From positions 43,036 through 107,035 of the forward strand of contig JACPPB010000032.1 in the NCBI GenBank assembly GCA_016191205.1: a stretch of DNA of 64,000 nt, written 5' to 3'. The position numbers were made by a program, and so were the translations under genes. Positions 20,775-33,182 of the stretch are shown piece after piece. Within the stretch, counting starts at the first letter, position 1. Each line of letters begins with the position of its first letter. The notes below the pieces were generated by a model. The model saw only the letters and a program-made list of their open reading frames with translations, did no database searches and was not told the origin of the DNA. Source of the DNA: Gammaproteobacteria bacterium. GTDB taxonomy: Bacteria; Pseudomonadota; Gammaproteobacteria; Pseudomonadales; Porticoccaceae.

Positions 20775-23015
20775 GTGTCGCGGAAGGTGAGCGAACGCCA
20801 GGTCGGAGTCGGGCGCCTGTTGATCGTCGGACTGGGCCTCATGGGTGGCAGTCTGGCGCTGGCCGCGCGCCGCCGGGGGCTGTGTCGTGAAGTCATCGGC
20901 TATTCGCGCAGTGAAACCACCCTGGCCGACGCCCGGCGCCTGCATGTGGTTGACCGCATCGAAGCCCATCTGCCGACGGCCTTGTCCGAACTGAGAGCCG
21001 GTGATCTGGTGGTGATCGGTGTGCCGACCCAGAGCGTGCCGGACATCCTGGCGGAGATCCGCTGCCACACCGACAGCGACGTGACCCTGACGGATGTGGC
21101 GAGCGTGAAGGGCAGCGTGGTGGCGGCGGCGCAACGGGTCTACGGCACCATGCCGCCGCAGTTCGTGCCCGGGCATCCCATCGCGGGGTCCGAGAGAAGC
21201 GGCGTCGGCGCGGCGCGTGCCGATTTGTACGAGCGGCACGAAGTCATCCTGACGCCGGTCGCCGAGACCGACCCTGTCCATCTGGAGCGGGTGCGAAACC
21301 TGTGGTCCGGTGTCGGCGCTCAGGTCAGCGAACTCACCCCGGCGATCCACGATCAGGTGCTGGCCGCCACCAGCCACCTGCCGCATATGCTCGCGTTCGG
21401 TCTCGTGGATACATTGGCGGAAATGGCGCGCAGCCAGGAAATCTTTCGCTACGCCGCCGGTGGATTTCGGGATTTCACCCGCATCGCGGGCAGCGACCCG
21501 GTGATGTGGCGCGATATCGCGTTGGCGAATGGTGAGGCATTGGTGGCGGTGTTCGATCGCTTCGAGGCGCAGCTCGCCGCCTTGCGTGCGGCGATTGCGA
21601 GCGGCGACAGCGACTTTCTCACCGGGATTTTCACCCGGGCCCAGGCTTCCCGCAGGCATTTCGAGGTTATGCAGGAGAGCAAACCCTATATGAGTATCTC
21701 CACCAAACGCAGCGCCTACCGCGTTGCCCCGGGCGGCAGTTTGACCGGCGATATCCGGATCCCGGGCGACAAGTCGATTTCCCACCGCGCCATCATGCTG
21801 GGCGCGCTCGCCGAGGGCGTGACCCGGGTGCAGGGTTTTCTCGAAGGGGAAGACAGCCTCGCGACACTCCAGGCATTCCGGGACATGGGCGTGGTCATCG
21901 AGGGGCCCGATCATGGCGCGCTGGTGATCCACGGCGTTGGCATGACCGGGCTGAAACCTCCGGCGGGGCCGCTTTATCTGGGTAATTCCGGCACTTCCAT
22001 GCGCCTGCTGACCGGCTTGCTGGCGGGGCAGGGCTTCGCTGTCACCCTGGCCGGCGACGAATCCCTGTCGCGCCGCCCGATGCGGCGCGTGACCGAGCCT
22101 CTGGCGCGCATGGGCGCGCAGATCGCAGCGACCGCCGCCGGTACGCCGCCGCTCGCGATTGCCGGTGGTCATCCGCTGCGCGGAATTCGCTACGATCTGC
22201 CCATCGCCAGCGCCCAGGTGAAGTCATGCCTGCTGCTCGCCGGTCTGCGCGCCGAGGGCGAAACCGATTTGCTGGAGCCGGCGCCGACCCGGGACCATAC
22301 CGAGCGCATGCTGCGCGGCTTTCAATACCCCGTGCGCAATGAAGGGGGCCGCATCCGCCTGACTGGCGGCGGCAAGCTGGTGGCCTGCGATCTCCAGGTG
22401 CCGGGCGATATTTCATCCGCGGCGTTTTTCCTGGTCGGCGCGAGCATTGCTCCCGGTTCCGATCTCACCCTGCGCGGGGTGGGCGTCAACCCGACCCGCG
22501 ACGGGGTGGTTCATATCCTGCGCGCCATGGGGGCCGATATCGAGCTGCTCAATGCGCGCGAAGTTGGCGGCGAGCCGGTGGCGGACATCCGGGTGCGCGC
22601 CGCGCCGCTCAAGGGCATCGCCATACCGCCGCATCTCGTGGCCAATGCCATCGACGAATTCCCCGCGTTGTTCATTGCCGCCGCCTGTGCCGAGGGTATC
22701 ACCGTGCTGACCGGCGCCGAGGAATTGCGGGTCAAGGAGAGTGATCGCATTCAGGCGATGGCGGACGGGTTGAGCGCGCTGGGCATCGACGCGCAGCCGA
22801 CACCCGACGGCATCCGCATCCTGGGCGGCACGCTCGGCGCGGGTACCGTCGAGAGCCATGGCGATCACCGTATCGCCATGGCCTTTGCCATGGCCGCGCT
22901 GCGCGCGACGGGAACCGTTGTCATTCACGACTGCAATAATGTGCTGACCTCCTTTCCCGGTTTCCCGCAACTGGCGAGCGGCGTCGGGCTGGGTATTGTC
23001 GAGGTGGCGGAATGA
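20775..23015 (+). CDS. tyrA-aroA: Fused prephenate dehydrogenase and EPSP synthase
   Basis: One protein of about 746 residues joins two shikimate/aromatic enzymes. Residues 1 to about 295 are prephenate dehydrogenase, with the NAD-binding [12 protein letters not shown] and the catalytic region [11 protein letters not shown]. The rest is 5-enolpyruvylshikimate-3-phosphate synthase, starting near [12 protein letters not shown], with [10 protein letters not shown] and the C-terminal [13 protein letters not shown]. This fusion is known in pseudomonads. The start is uncertain: GTG 20775 or GTG 20787 both give a normal N-terminus, and neither has a strong ribosome site. Confidence 0.93.
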   Translation: MSRKVSERQVGVGRLLIVGLGLMGGSLALAARRRGLCREVIGYSRSETTLADARRLHVVDRIEAHLPTALSELRAGDLVVIGVPTQSVPDILAEIRCHTDSDVTLTDVASVKGSVVAAAQRVYGTMPPQFVPGHPIAGSERSGVGAARADLYERHEVILTPVAETDPVHLERVRNLWSGVGAQVSELTPAIHDQVLAATSHLPHMLAFGLVDTLAEMARSQEIFRYAAGGFRDFTRIAGSDPVMWRDIALANGEALVAVFDRFEAQLAALRAAIASGDSDFLTGIFTRAQASRRHFEVMQESKPYMSISTKRSAYRVAPGGSLTGDIRIPGDKSISHRAIMLGALAEGVTRVQGFLEGEDSLATLQAFRDMGVVIEGPDHGALVIHGVGMTGLKPPAGPLYLGNSGTSMRLLTGLLAGQGFAVTLAGDESLSRRPMRRVTEPLARMGAQIAATAAGTPPLAIAGGHPLRGIRYDLPIASAQVKSCLLLAGLRAEGETDLLEPAPTRDHTERMLRGFQYPVRNEGGRIRLTGGGKLVACDLQVPGDISSAAFFLVGASIAPGSDLTLRGVGVNPTRDGVVHILRAMGADIELLNAREVGGEPVADIRVRAAPLKGIAIPPHLVANAIDEFPALFIAAACAEGITVLTGAEELRVKESDRIQAMADGLSALGIDAQPTPDGIRILGGTLGAGTVESHGDHRIAMAFAMAALRATGTVVIHDCNNVLTSFPGFPQLASGVGLGIVEVAE

Positions 23016-23698
23016 AGGATGCAGCGATGCCGGTGATCACCATCGATGGGCCGAGCGGGGCGGGCAAGGGGACGGTCAGTGTGATTCTGGCCCGTCGGCT
23101 CGGCTTTCATTATCTCGACAGCGGCGCTCTATACCGGCTACTCGCGGTGGCAGCGGCGCGCCACCAGGTGACGCTCGACAATATCGATGGCCTGGCCGTG
23201 CTGGCCGCGCACATGGATATCCTGTTCCGGATGGCGCCCGGCGACGCGGAGCCCAGCATTACGCTGGAAGGCGAGGATGTCACGCGGTTACTGCGTGGCG
23301 AGCAGATCGGCGCGCAGGCGTCCCGGATCGCCGCCATCCCCGAGGTCCGTGCCGCGCTGCTGCGCCGGCAGCGGGTCTTTGCCCGCCCGCCGGGCCTGGT
23401 TGCGGATGGTCGGGATATGGGTACCGTGGTATTTCCTGACGCCGCGCTCAAGGTGTTCCTCACGGCAAGCGCCGACGAACGTGCCAGGAGACGCTATAAC
23501 CAGTTGATTGGCAAAGGGGAAACTGCTAGCCTTCGCGACCTTGTCGCACAGGTCAGCGAGCGCGACGAGCGGGATCGCACCCGCCCGGTGGCGCCGTTGC
23601 GACCGGCGGAGGATGCGACGGTGGTGGACTCCACCACCATGACCATCGACGCAGTCGTCGAAGCGATTCTGACGCTGGCGCGCGAGCGGTTGCGGTAG
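23012..23698 (+). CDS. cmk: Cytidylate kinase
   Basis: Cmk phosphorylates CMP and dCMP. The 228-residue protein has the P-loop [13 protein letters not shown], the CMP-binding [28 protein letters not shown] and the LID region [11 protein letters not shown]. It overlaps the aroA part of the upstream gene by four bases. The following 138 bp carry no gene and lead to rpsA, the usual neighbour in proteobacteria. Confidence 0.97.
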   Translation: MKDAAMPVITIDGPSGAGKGTVSVILARRLGFHYLDSGALYRLLAVAAARHQVTLDNIDGLAVLAAHMDILFRMAPGDAEPSITLEGEDVTRLLRGEQIGAQASRIAAIPEVRAALLRRQRVFARPPGLVADGRDMGTVVFPDAALKVFLTASADERARRRYNQLIGKGETASLRDLVAQVSERDERDRTRPVAPLRPAEDATVVDSTTMTIDAVVEAILTLARERLR

Positions 23699-23836
23699 CA
23701 GCCCCCGCGCGGTGGATTTTAAGAATGGGTGCGCGGCATTGATTCCAGTCCGGGCCGCGGACTCTTTACCAAGCAGACAACCCCTGGGCTGGCAGCGGGT
23801 TGGCGCGCAAGCGCACCACTATGAGTATCAGACGCA

Positions 23837-25519
23837 ATGAGCGAAAGTTTCTCCCAACTCTTTGAAGAAAGCCTGAAAACTGTCGACATGGTGCCCGGCA
23901 CCATCGTCACCGGTGTCGTGATCGATGTGGACAAGGACTGGGTCACGGTCCATGCCGGACTGAAGTCCGAAGGCATCATTCCACTGAGCCAGTTTTTCGA
24001 CGAAAACGGTATCGCCACGGTTGCCATCGGCGATGAAGTCCAGGTGGCCCTGGAGGCGGTCGAGGACGGGTTTGGTGCTACCCGTTTGTCAAGGGAGAAA
24101 GCCCGCCGCGCGGAATCCTGGATGGTGCTGGAAAAGGCCTTTGCCGACAGCAAGGCGGTAATCGGAATCATCAGTGGCAAGGTCAAGGGCGGTTTTACCG
24201 TGGACCTGGATGGCGTGCGCGCCTTTCTGCCCGGCTCCCTCGTCGATGTCCGGCCGGTGCGCGAAACCACGCACCTGGAAGACAAGCCGCTTGAATTCAA
24301 GATCATCAAGCTCGACCAGAAACGCAATAACGTCGTGGTTTCGCGCCGCGCCGTCATGGAAGCCGCCAACAGCGTCGAGCGCGAAGAATTGCTGCGCACC
24401 CTGGAGGAAGGCGTGGTCCGCAAGGGTGTGGTCAAGAATCTCACCGATTACGGCGCCTTTGTCGATCTGGGCGGCATCGACGGTCTGCTGCACATCACCG
24501 ATATGTCCTGGAAGCGCGTCAAGCATCCGAGCGAAGTCGTCGAAGTGGGCGACGAGATCGATGTCAAGGTGCTCAAGTTCGATCGCGAGCGCAACCGTGT
24601 TTCCCTTGGTCTCAAGCAACTGGGCGAAGATCCCTGGAGCGACATCGTGGCGCGCTACCCGCGCAATGCCCGTCTGCCCGCGACCGTGACCAATCTCACC
24701 GACTACGGCTGCTTTGCCGAGCTGGAAGACGGCGTTGAAGGTCTCGTGCACGTCTCTGAAATGGATTGGACCAACAAAAACATCCATCCCTCGAAAGTGG
24801 TCCAGGTCGGCGACCGCATCGAAGTCATGGTGCTGGATATCGACGAAGAGCGGCGCCGCATCTCCTTGGGCATGAAGCAGTGCCTGCCCAATCCCTGGGA
24901 CGAGTTCGGCAAGATCCACTCCAAAACCGATGTCATCAAGGGCACCATCAAGTCGATCACCGACTTCGGTATCTTTATCGGCCTCGAGGGTGGAATCGAC
25001 GGACTTGTGCATCTGTCCGATATTTCCTGGAACCAGCCCGGCGAAGAAGCGGTACGCAATTATCGCAAGGGCGACGAGATCGAAACGGTGATTCTGGCCG
25101 TGGATCCGGAACGTGAGCGAATTTCGCTGGGCATCAAGCAGCTTGCCGACGATCCATTTTCGAATTACGTTACCCTCAACGACAAAGGCGCCATCGTTAA
25201 CGGCACCGTTCGTGAAGTGGATGCCAAGGGCGCCATCATTGATCTTGGCGATGGCATCGAAGGTCAGCTGAAAGCCTCTGAAATCGGTCGGGATCGCGTC
25301 GAGGACGCCCGCAACGCCCTGCGGGTCGATGACAAGGTGGAAGCCCAGATCATCAATATCGATCGCAAAAATCGTGTCATCAACCTCTCGATCAAGGCAA
25401 AAGAGTCGACCGACGAGCGGGCTGCGGTAAAAGCGCACAAACGCCAGGACGTCGAGGCCATGCCCAATACGACCATCGGTGACCTGATCAAGGCGCAAAT
25501 GGACAGCGCGGATCGCTGA
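23837..25519 (+). CDS. rpsA: 30S ribosomal protein S1
   Basis: S1 helps mRNA bind to the 30S subunit. The 560-residue protein carries six S1 repeats; repeats 3 to 6 are recognisable by motifs such as [24 protein letters not shown] and their partners. The length matches the E. coli protein. The ribosome site before the ATG is weak, which is usual for rpsA and connected with autoregulation by free S1. It is followed 31 bases later by ihfB, the standard arrangement. Confidence 0.98.
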   Translation: MSESFSQLFEESLKTVDMVPGTIVTGVVIDVDKDWVTVHAGLKSEGIIPLSQFFDENGIATVAIGDEVQVALEAVEDGFGATRLSREKARRAESWMVLEKAFADSKAVIGIISGKVKGGFTVDLDGVRAFLPGSLVDVRPVRETTHLEDKPLEFKIIKLDQKRNNVVVSRRAVMEAANSVEREELLRTLEEGVVRKGVVKNLTDYGAFVDLGGIDGLLHITDMSWKRVKHPSEVVEVGDEIDVKVLKFDRERNRVSLGLKQLGEDPWSDIVARYPRNARLPATVTNLTDYGCFAELEDGVEGLVHVSEMDWTNKNIHPSKVVQVGDRIEVMVLDIDEERRRISLGMKQCLPNPWDEFGKIHSKTDVIKGTIKSITDFGIFIGLEGGIDGLVHLSDISWNQPGEEAVRNYRKGDEIETVILAVDPERERISLGIKQLADDPFSNYVTLNDKGAIVNGTVREVDAKGAIIDLGDGIEGQLKASEIGRDRVEDARNALRVDDKVEAQIINIDRKNRVINLSIKAKESTDERAAVKAHKRQDVEAMPNTTIGDLIKAQMDSADR

Positions 25520-25550
25520 TCGGATTGCACGCAAAACGCGCGGTGGTTGT

Positions 25551-25847
25551 ATGCCATTGACCAAATCTGATCTGATAGAACGCATCGCTGCGCGGCAGGA
25601 CCAACTGCCGCCCCGCGATGTCGAAATGGCTGTCAAAATGATCATGGAAGAAATGGCGCGTGCGTTGATCAACAATCGGCGCATAGAAATCCGGGGGTTT
25701 GGCAGTTTCTGTCTGCACTACCGCGCGCCGCGTTCGGGACGCAATCCCAAGACTGGCGGCACTGTCGAACTACCGGGAAAATGGGTTCCGTACTTCAAAC
25801 CAGGCAAGGAACTCCGTGAGCGTGTCAACGCGTCGCTGGAGCACTGA
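25551..25847 (+). CDS. ihfB: Integration host factor subunit beta
   Basis: IHF beta pairs with IHF alpha and bends DNA sharply. The 98-residue protein has the HU/IHF fold, with the N-terminal [11 protein letters not shown], the beta arm region [20 protein letters not shown] holding the intercalating Pro, and the C-terminal helix [12 protein letters not shown]. Position after rpsA and the beta-type residues around the arm support IhfB over HU. Confidence 0.97.
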   Translation: MPLTKSDLIERIAARQDQLPPRDVEMAVKMIMEEMARALINNRRIEIRGFGSFCLHYRAPRSGRNPKTGGTVELPGKWVPYFKPGKELRERVNASLEH

Positions 25848-25870
25848 CGCGCGAGGAGTCCGCAGCACCG

Positions 25871-26143
25871 ATGTGCCGAGTCAAGGGGTTAATCTGGACG
25901 TTGCTGGCGCTGCTGGTGGCGGGCTTCGGGATCTGGTTCGCGCAGGACAACAGTGCTCTCGTTTCCCTGGTGTTGCTGGGTTTTCCCGTCGGGGAGTTGC
26001 CGTTGGCCATCTGGGTGACGCTGGCATTTTTTGTCGGCGTACTGGCTGCCGTGCTCGCGACATTGCCAGCGCTGGCTGCTGCAAGGTTGCGGCTTCGGCG
26101 TCTTGAGCGGGAAATCGCGCGACTCAAGATCGACGCCAAATGA
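25871..26143 (+). CDS. lapA: LapA-domain inner-membrane protein (DUF1049)
   Basis: This 90-residue protein has two membrane helices and a basic C-terminal coiled segment (ARLRLRRLEREIARLK). The NSALVSLVLLGF hairpin between the helices is typical of the LapA/DUF1049 family, which works with LapB in controlling LpxC turnover in E. coli. No lapB is seen downstream; pyrF follows directly, as in E. coli where lapA, lapB and pyrF cluster. The missing lapB may be elsewhere. The GAGGAG upstream is rather far from the ATG. Confidence 0.82.
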   Translation: MCRVKGLIWTLLALLVAGFGIWFAQDNSALVSLVLLGFPVGELPLAIWVTLAFFVGVLAAVLATLPALAAARLRLRRLEREIARLKIDAK

Positions 26144-26159
26144 TCGTCGGTGGCGACTG

Positions 26160-26864
26160 ATGTCCCGGTCTGCGCAGGGGTCGCGATTGATCGTGGCTCT
26201 GGATTACCCCGAAGCAGAACCAGCGCTCCGCTTTGTCCGCAAGGTGGCCCCGGAACTCTGTCGTCTCAAGGTCGGCAAGGAGCTGTTTACCGCCGCTGGA
26301 CCACAGTTGGTGCAGCGCCTGGTGGCGTCCGGATTCGACGTATTCCTCGATCTGAAATTTCACGATATTCCGTCAACCGTTGCCAAGGCGGTCACTGCCG
26401 CCGGCAATCTCGGCGTCTGGATGACCAATGTCCACGCCGCGGGTGGCGGCGCCATGATGGCGGCGGCGGCAGAGTCGCGCCGTGCAGCGGGGCGAAAGCT
26501 GTTGCTGGTGGCAGTTTCCGTTCTTACCAGCCTGAATCAGGCGGATCTCGATGAGATTGGATTCGATCGGCCGCTGGAAGAGCAGGTTCTTCGTCTGGCC
26601 GCGCTGGCGCAACGCAGTGGGATGGACGGTGTGGTTTGCTCGGCACGCGAAGCGGGGGCGATACACCGCGCGCTCGGTCAGGATTTTCTCTGCGTGACGC
26701 CCGGTATTCGACCCGCCGACGGGACGGCGGCGGGTGACGATCAGGCGCGGATCCAGGCGATCCAGGCCGGCAGCAATTATCTGGTGGTGGGACGGCCAGT
26801 GACCCGGGCAGCGGACCCGGTGTCCGTCCTGCTTGATATGGCCCGGCAAATCGCTGAACATTAA
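26160..26864 (+). CDS. pyrF: Orotidine 5'-phosphate decarboxylase
   Basis: PyrF makes UMP in the last step of pyrimidine synthesis. The 234-residue TIM barrel has ALDYPEAEPAL (first catalytic Asp), LKVGKELF, and the Asp-x-Lys-x2-Asp catalytic array in DLKFHDIP. It ends with a phosphate-binding VVGRPVTRAADP. The ATG at 26160 gives the normal N-terminus, 16 bases after the lapA stop. Confidence 0.97.
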   Translation: MSRSAQGSRLIVALDYPEAEPALRFVRKVAPELCRLKVGKELFTAAGPQLVQRLVASGFDVFLDLKFHDIPSTVAKAVTAAGNLGVWMTNVHAAGGGAMMAAAAESRRAAGRKLLLVAVSVLTSLNQADLDEIGFDRPLEEQVLRLAALAQRSGMDGVVCSAREAGAIHRALGQDFLCVTPGIRPADGTAAGDDQARIQAIQAGSNYLVVGRPVTRAADPVSVLLDMARQIAEH

Positions 26865-26926
26865 GCGGGCGCGAAGTGATCGCGCCTATTCATCGACAAG
26901 GAGCACGCAAGTGCAGGGAGTTAAAC

Positions 26927-27283
26927 ATGAAAAAGGTTCATGGGTTTGAAAGGGTTGCTCTGGCGGCGTTGGCATTGGTGTTGGCACCCGCGCCACTCTG
27001 GGCGGCCGAAAGCAAGGCTGGCGTCGATAAACCTCCGGCAGTCGCCACCCAGGCAGCAGCCAAAGCCCAGGCTACGGCGAAAGCCGAGTCGGCGGTCAAC
27101 GTCAATACCGCCAGCGCCGAGCAGATCGCGGCGGGGTTGGTCGGCGTGGGGCCCGCCAAGGCACAGGCCATCGTTGCCTACCGGGAGGCGAACGGTCCTT
27201 TCAAGGACGCGGCGCAACTGCTGGAAGTGAAGGGCATCGGAGAAGCGATTCTCAAGCAAAACGAGGCCAGAATCGTTTTTTAA
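26927..27283 (+). CDS. ComEA-like helix-hairpin-helix protein, exported
   Basis: This 118-residue protein has a signal peptide (FERVALAALALVLAPAPLWA), an Ala/Lys-rich linker of about 40 residues and a C-terminal double helix-hairpin-helix domain. The domain begins VNVNTASAEQIA and includes GVGPAKAQAIVAYR and VKGIGEAILKQN. Such proteins bind DNA in the periplasm; ComEA members take part in DNA uptake, but small stand-alone copies are common and their role is often untested. The ATG at 26927 is preceded by AGGGAG. A terminator follows. Confidence 0.85.
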   Translation: MKKVHGFERVALAALALVLAPAPLWAAESKAGVDKPPAVATQAAAKAQATAKAESAVNVNTASAEQIAAGLVGVGPAKAQAIVAYREANGPFKDAAQLLEVKGIGEAILKQNEARIVF

Positions 27284-27303
27284 TGGTCAGCCCCGACCGC
27301 GAC

Positions 27304-27332
27304 GGCCACGCTTTTCGGAGCGTGGCCTTTTT
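27304..27332 (+). terminator. Rho-independent terminator after the ComEA-like gene
   Basis: An eight-base stem (GGCCACGC and its complement), an eight-base loop and a run of five T lie 20 bases after the stop codon. Confidence 0.85.
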
Positions 27333-27630
27333 CGTTTCACCCGAGGCCGGCGATGCGTGAAATGAACCGACCCACGGGATCATCAAGACGTTTGCCTGCG
27401 GTCGCCCGGCGCGTGATTTCGCGTCTCTGATAGCGAGTCGATTCACTGCCGCGTGCTGATGGCGCCGCCTGCACGACAGTCTTTTGGAGCGTTGCGGAGA
27501 TCGTTGCCAGTCGGCCTGCGTATTCCGCGCTGAATCAATTCAGCGCAAAGTCAAAGCCATGAGAAAGTAAAATTCTCAAGTGGCTGCAAAGGCAGCGGAG
27601 ATCAAGAGGGCGGAAAAATGCACCGGGCGA
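27333..27630. other. Intergenic stretch without a gene
   Basis: Between the terminator of the ComEA-like gene and the hairpin after tRNA-Asn there are about 300 bases with no convincing open frame or RNA gene. An inverted repeat near 27530-27545 (CGCTGAAT-CAATTCAGCG) is present. The composition is slightly more AT-rich than in the neighbouring genes. A small RNA cannot be excluded. Confidence 0.4.
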
Positions 27631-27668
27631 TTCCCGCGGGGCAGCCTTTAGCGGCTGTCCCGCGGGGA
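27631..27668 (-). terminator. Hairpin downstream of tRNA-Asn
   Basis: A 16-base stem with two G-U-type positions and a six-base loop lies nine bases beyond the tRNA 3' end on the minus strand. A T run follows only after about 15 more bases. It may act as a terminator or a processing stop for the tRNA transcript. Confidence 0.6.
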
Positions 27669-27676
27669 AACGTGTT

Positions 27677-27752
27677 TGGCTCCGCCTGCTGGACTCGAAC
27701 CAGCGACCCAATGATTAACAGTCATTTGCTCTACCGACTGAGCTAAGGCGGA
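27677..27752 (-). tRNA. tRNA-Asn (anticodon GTT)
   Basis: The 76-base cloverleaf begins TCCGCCT and ends AGGCGGA-G-CCA, so CCA is encoded. The D-loop segment TAGCTCAGTCGGTAGAGCA, the anticodon loop CTGTTAATC with GTT, and the T-loop GGTTCGAGTCC are all present. It is a single gene, read leftwards and divergent from uvrB. Confidence 0.97.
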
Positions 27753-27766
27753 CTGGCAGGGGGCGC

Positions 27767-27795
27767 ATGATAAAAGCGGCCATGCGCATCGTCAA
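27767..27795 (-). promoter_or_regulatory. Promoter of tRNA-Asn
   Basis: TTGACG and TATCAT are 17 bases apart on the minus strand. The bases after the -10 (GCGCCCCCTG) form a GC-rich discriminator, the kind seen at stringently controlled stable-RNA promoters. Confidence 0.75.
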
Positions 27796-27883
27796 CCGAT
27801 GATGCGGCTGGATTGCGTTATAACCGGGCCGCCCGGGGATTTCTGCCCGCGCGCCGGTGTCGGCGCGCTGTGCCCGGGTTCAC

Positions 27884-27892
27884 TGCTAGAAT
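27884..27892 (+). promoter_or_regulatory. Extended -10 promoter candidate for uvrB
   Basis: TGC-TAGAAT lies 27 bases upstream of the GTG start of uvrB. No convincing LexA box is visible near it. Confidence 0.4.
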
Positions 27893-27919
27893 TCCCGCGC
27901 TCCCGGAGGGCAGGCCATC

Positions 27920-29944
27920 GTGACACCAGACAAACCACTCACCGTCGTCAGCGATTACCAACCGGCCGGCGACCAGCCGGCCGCCATCGCCGCACTGGTC
28001 GAGGGACTGGAGTCCGGACTTGCGGCGCAGACGCTGCTCGGCGTCACCGGCTCGGGCAAGACCTTCACTGTGGCCAAGGTGATCGAACAGGTTCAACGAC
28101 CCACCCTGGTGCTGGCGCACAACAAGACTCTGGCGGCGCAACTTTACGGGGAACTGCGCGATTTTTTCCCACGCAATGCCGTCGAGTATTTTGTTTCGTA
28201 CTACGATTACTACCAGCCGGAAGCCTATGTGGCGGCGTCCGACACCTATATCGAGAAAGATGCCTCGATCAATCAGCACATCGAGCAGATGCGGCTGTCG
28301 GCGACCAAGGCACTGCTCGAACGCCGCGATGTGGTGGTGGTGGCGACGGTGTCGGCGATCTACGGTCTGGGCGATCCCAATTCCTATCTGAAAATGCTGC
28401 TCCATGTGGTGCGCGGCGACCGCGTCGATCAACGCGCCATTCTGCGCCGGTTGACCGAGCTGCAATACAGCCGCAATGACATCGGGTTTGATCGCGGCAA
28501 CTACCGGGTGCGGGGCGACGTGATCGACATTTTTCCCGCCGATTCGGATGAACTGGCGGTGCGGATTGCGTTGTTCGAGGACGAAGTCGAGAACATTCAA
28601 CTGTTCGATCCGCTGACCGGCGCGGTGGTACAGCGGGTGCCGCGCTGTACCATCTATCCGAAAAGCCATTATGTGACGCCGCGCGAGACGATTCTGGCGG
28701 CGGTCGATCTCATCAAGGTGGAGCTGGAGGAGCAGCTTGCCAGGCTGCGTGCCGCCGACAAGCTGGTCGAAGCACAACGGCTGTCGGAGCGCACGCGCTA
28801 CGATCTGGAAATGATGCGCGAGCTGGGCTACTGCCCGGGAATAGAAAACTACTCGCGTTATCTCTCGGGCCGGCAGCCGGGTGAGCCGCCACCCACGCTG
28901 TTCGCTTACCTGCCGGCCGACGCGCTGCTGGTGATCGACGAATCCCATGTCACCATCCCGCAGCTCGGCGGCATGTACCGGGGCGATCGCTCGCGCAAGG
29001 AAACCCTGGTCGAATACGGATTTCGCCTGCCCTGTGCGCTCGATAACCGGCCGTTGCGGTTCGATGAGTGGGAGCGGCTGCGTCCCCAGACCCTGTTTGT
29101 GTCGGCGACACCGGGCCGCTACGAGGCAGAGCACGCCGATGCCGTGGTGGAACAGGTGGTGCGGCCCACGGGGCTGGTGGACCCCCGGATCGAGGTGCGA
29201 CCCGCGGTCACCCAGGTCGATGATGTGCTGGGCGAGATTCGCACCTGCCCGGCGCTGGCTCAGCGCGTGCTGCTGACCGTGCTGACCAAGCGCATGGCGG
29301 AGGATCTCACCGAATATCTGGCCGAACACGGCGTCCGGGTTCGCTATCTGCACTCCGACATCAATACCGTCGAACGCGTGGAAATCATCCGCGATCTGCG
29401 CCTGGGCGAGTTCGACGTGCTGGTTGGCATCAACCTGTTGCGCGAAGGGCTGGACATGCCGGAAGTTGCGCTGGTGGCGATCTTCGATGCCGACAAGGAG
29501 GGCTTTCTGCGCTCCGAGCAATCCCTGATCCAGACCATTGGACGGGCAGCGCGCCACCTCAAGGGCCGCGCCATTCTCTACGCCGATGTTGTTACCGGCT
29601 CCATGCGCCGCGCGATCGAAGAGACCGACCGGCGCCGCCAGAAGCAGCTCGATTTCAACCGCCTGCACGGCCTGGTGCCCAAGGGCATCAGCAAGCCCGT
29701 CGCGGATGTTCTCGAAGGCGCGGTGGCGGCACGCAAGGATCGCCGTCAGGCGCGCGTCGCCGAACAGGAGCAGCGCTATGTCATGGCCGCCGCCGACCTG
29801 TCGCCCGCTGCGCTGGCGCGGCAGATCGCGGCGCTGGAAGAGAAGATGCACGCCCATGCGCGCAATCTGGAGTTCGAGCAGGCGGCTCAGGCGCGGGACG
29901 CGCTCGCCGCACTCAAGCGCGGGGTTTTTGCGGCGACCGCTTGA
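27920..29944 (+). CDS. uvrB: Excinuclease ABC subunit B
   Basis: UvrB is the damage-verifying helicase-like subunit of nucleotide excision repair. The 674-residue protein has the Walker [16 protein letters not shown], the beta-hairpin region with [11 protein letters not shown], and the DESHVTIPQ box. Helicase motif VI reads QTIGRAARH, and the C-terminal UvrC-binding UVR domain ([20 protein letters not shown]) is present. It starts at GTG with GGAGGG upstream. It ends 21 bases before the convergent purB stop. Confidence 0.98.
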   Translation: MTPDKPLTVVSDYQPAGDQPAAIAALVEGLESGLAAQTLLGVTGSGKTFTVAKVIEQVQRPTLVLAHNKTLAAQLYGELRDFFPRNAVEYFVSYYDYYQPEAYVAASDTYIEKDASINQHIEQMRLSATKALLERRDVVVVATVSAIYGLGDPNSYLKMLLHVVRGDRVDQRAILRRLTELQYSRNDIGFDRGNYRVRGDVIDIFPADSDELAVRIALFEDEVENIQLFDPLTGAVVQRVPRCTIYPKSHYVTPRETILAAVDLIKVELEEQLARLRAADKLVEAQRLSERTRYDLEMMRELGYCPGIENYSRYLSGRQPGEPPPTLFAYLPADALLVIDESHVTIPQLGGMYRGDRSRKETLVEYGFRLPCALDNRPLRFDEWERLRPQTLFVSATPGRYEAEHADAVVEQVVRPTGLVDPRIEVRPAVTQVDDVLGEIRTCPALAQRVLLTVLTKRMAEDLTEYLAEHGVRVRYLHSDINTVERVEIIRDLRLGEFDVLVGINLLREGLDMPEVALVAIFDADKEGFLRSEQSLIQTIGRAARHLKGRAILYADVVTGSMRRAIEETDRRRQKQLDFNRLHGLVPKGISKPVADVLEGAVAARKDRRQARVAEQEQRYVMAAADLSPAALARQIAALEEKMHAHARNLEFEQAAQARDALAALKRGVFAATA

Positions 29945-29965
29945 GCCGCCAGCTCGGATCGCGGT

Positions 29966-31420
<1,455 letters not shown>

Positions 31421-32047
31421 TCACGGCCGGCGTTGCAGCTCCCGCAACCGCTCGAGGAGTTGCCGGCGGTGGACAAACAAATGCCAACGCCGGCCACCCA
31501 CCTGGTGCCACAGCACGGCCGAGCGGATGGCGGCAAACAGCAGGCAACGCACCCGGGTGGCGACCGCCGGCTGTTGCAGGTAGCCGCTCTCGCCGCGCAC
31601 CTGGATACGCAGGCTGTAGCGGCCCAGGGTGTCCTGATAGACCTGGGCGAGGTTGGCGAGCACATTGTCGTGGTTGGGAGAAAACAGGGCGGCCTGTTCG
31701 GCGGCGCGCGCAATGCCGGCATAGATCCGCGCGCGATTGGCAGGATCGTGCTGAAGCCTGCGCTGCAGATACAGCACGTTGACGGCATAGCGCATTACTT
31801 CCGTCGACAACGCGCGCCGCTCCCCGCCGAGCAGCCGCTCCAGGAACTCGATACCGGCGCGGAGGTTGCCGGTACCCTGATACAGCGCCGCCGCGTCGTT
31901 CGGATTCTGTTCCAGCAGCGCCATCATGGCGACGCGCAATTGCTCCACCGGCACGGTGCCGGTGCGCGCCAGTTGATCGACCAGTTGGCAGTAGTGGAGT
32001 ACGGCCGCGAGCGCGATGGCCTGTTCTTCACGAGCGCTGCGCGCCAT
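31421..32047 (-). CDS. hflD: High-frequency lysogenization protein HflD homologue
   Basis: This 208-residue helical protein matches HflD, a peripheral inner-membrane protein encoded next to mnmA and purB. It is recognised by the N-terminal QAIALAAVLHYCQLVDQLARTG and LYQGTGNLRAGIEFLERLL segments. Its cellular role apart from binding lambda CII in E. coli is not well defined. One base separates it from mnmA, and 66 bases separate it from purB. Confidence 0.92.
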   Translation of the reverse strand: MARSAREEQAIALAAVLHYCQLVDQLARTGTVPVEQLRVAMMALLEQNPNDAAALYQGTGNLRAGIEFLERLLGGERRALSTEVMRYAVNVLYLQRRLQHDPANRARIYAGIARAAEQAALFSPNHDNVLANLAQVYQDTLGRYSLRIQVRGESGYLQQPAVATRVRCLLFAAIRSAVLWHQVGGRRWHLFVHRRQLLERLRELQRRP

Positions 32048-32048
32048 G

Positions 32049-33140
32049 TCAGCGGATCCCGGCGGTGATCACGCCGCCGCCCAGGCATTGTTCGCCGCGA
32101 TAGAAGACCACCGACTGTCCCGGGGTGATCGCGCGCTGGGGTTTGGCGAAGCTGACCTCGCAACCCTGCGGCGTGACACTGAGGGCGCACGCCTGATCGG
32201 GCTGGCGATAGCGGGTCTTGGCGGTACATTCGAAACGCGCGGATCCCGGCGCGTCCTGCAACCAGTTCAACTGCTCCGCGTGCAGACCGCGCCAGTACAA
32301 CAGGGGATGATCGATGCCCTGCACCACCAGCAGGGTGTTGGTGTCCAGACGTTTTTCCGCGACATACCAGGGCGCGTCGGCACCACCGCGGACGCCGCCG
32401 ATTCCCAAACCTTCGCGCTGGCCGATGGTGTAGTACATCAGTCCCTGGTGCTCGCCCAGTACTTTTCCTTCCGGGGTCGCGATGGGGCCGGGTTGGGCGG
32501 GCAGGTAGGTTGCCAGAAAGTCGCGGAAGCGGCGCTCGCCGATGAAGCAGATGCCGGTGCTGTCCTTCTTGGCGTGGGTGATCAGCCCGGCGGTTCGCGC
32601 CAGTTCGCGCACAGCGGGCTTCTCCATCTCGCCCAGGGGGAACAGGGTGCGGGCGATGGCGTCGGGGCTGACCGCGTACAGAAAGTAACTTTGATCCTTG
32701 TTGGCATCCCGCGCGCGCAACAGGGCCGTAGCGCCGCCGTCGCGGGATACTCGTGCGTAATGCCCGGTGGCGATCCACGTGGCGCCCTGCTCCTGGCAGA
32801 ACGCCAGAAATACCTTGAATTTGATCTCGCGATTACAGAGTACGTCGGGGTTCGGCGTGCGTCCGGCGCGGTATTCGATCAGGAAATGGGCGAACACCTG
32901 GTCCCAGTACTGACGGGCGAAATTGACGGCATGCAATTCGATGCCGAGGTGATCGCAGACCCGCAAGGCATCGAACAGATCTTCCTTGGCGGTGCAGTAC
33001 TCGGTGCCGTCGTCCTCGTTCCAGTTCTTCATGAAAACGCCGCTGACGTCGTAGCCTTGCTCGAGCAGCAGCAGGGCGGCGACGGATGAGTCGACGCCGC
33101 CGGACATGCCGACCATCACGCGCGGTCTGGAAGTGGACAC
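32049..33140 (-). CDS. mnmA: tRNA-specific 2-thiouridylase MnmA
   Basis: MnmA thiolates U34 of Lys, Glu and Gln tRNAs. The 363-residue protein has the PP-loop [12 protein letters not shown], the first catalytic Cys in [12 protein letters not shown], the second in [12 protein letters not shown], and the C-terminal beta-barrel with GQSVVFY. It sits between nudJ and hflD, the usual neighbours. Confidence 0.98.
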   Translation of the reverse strand: MSTSRPRVMVGMSGGVDSSVAALLLLEQGYDVSGVFMKNWNEDDGTEYCTAKEDLFDALRVCDHLGIELHAVNFARQYWDQVFAHFLIEYRAGRTPNPDVLCNREIKFKVFLAFCQEQGATWIATGHYARVSRDGGATALLRARDANKDQSYFLYAVSPDAIARTLFPLGEMEKPAVRELARTAGLITHAKKDSTGICFIGERRFRDFLATYLPAQPGPIATPEGKVLGEHQGLMYYTIGQREGLGIGGVRGGADAPWYVAEKRLDTNTLLVVQGIDHPLLYWRGLHAEQLNWLQDAPGSARFECTAKTRYRQPDQACALSVTPQGCEVSFAKPQRAITPGQSVVFYRGEQCLGGGVITAGIR

Positions 33141-33182
33141 GGGATTCTCACGGAGTGACGCGGAGCGGATTTTAACAGGCTG

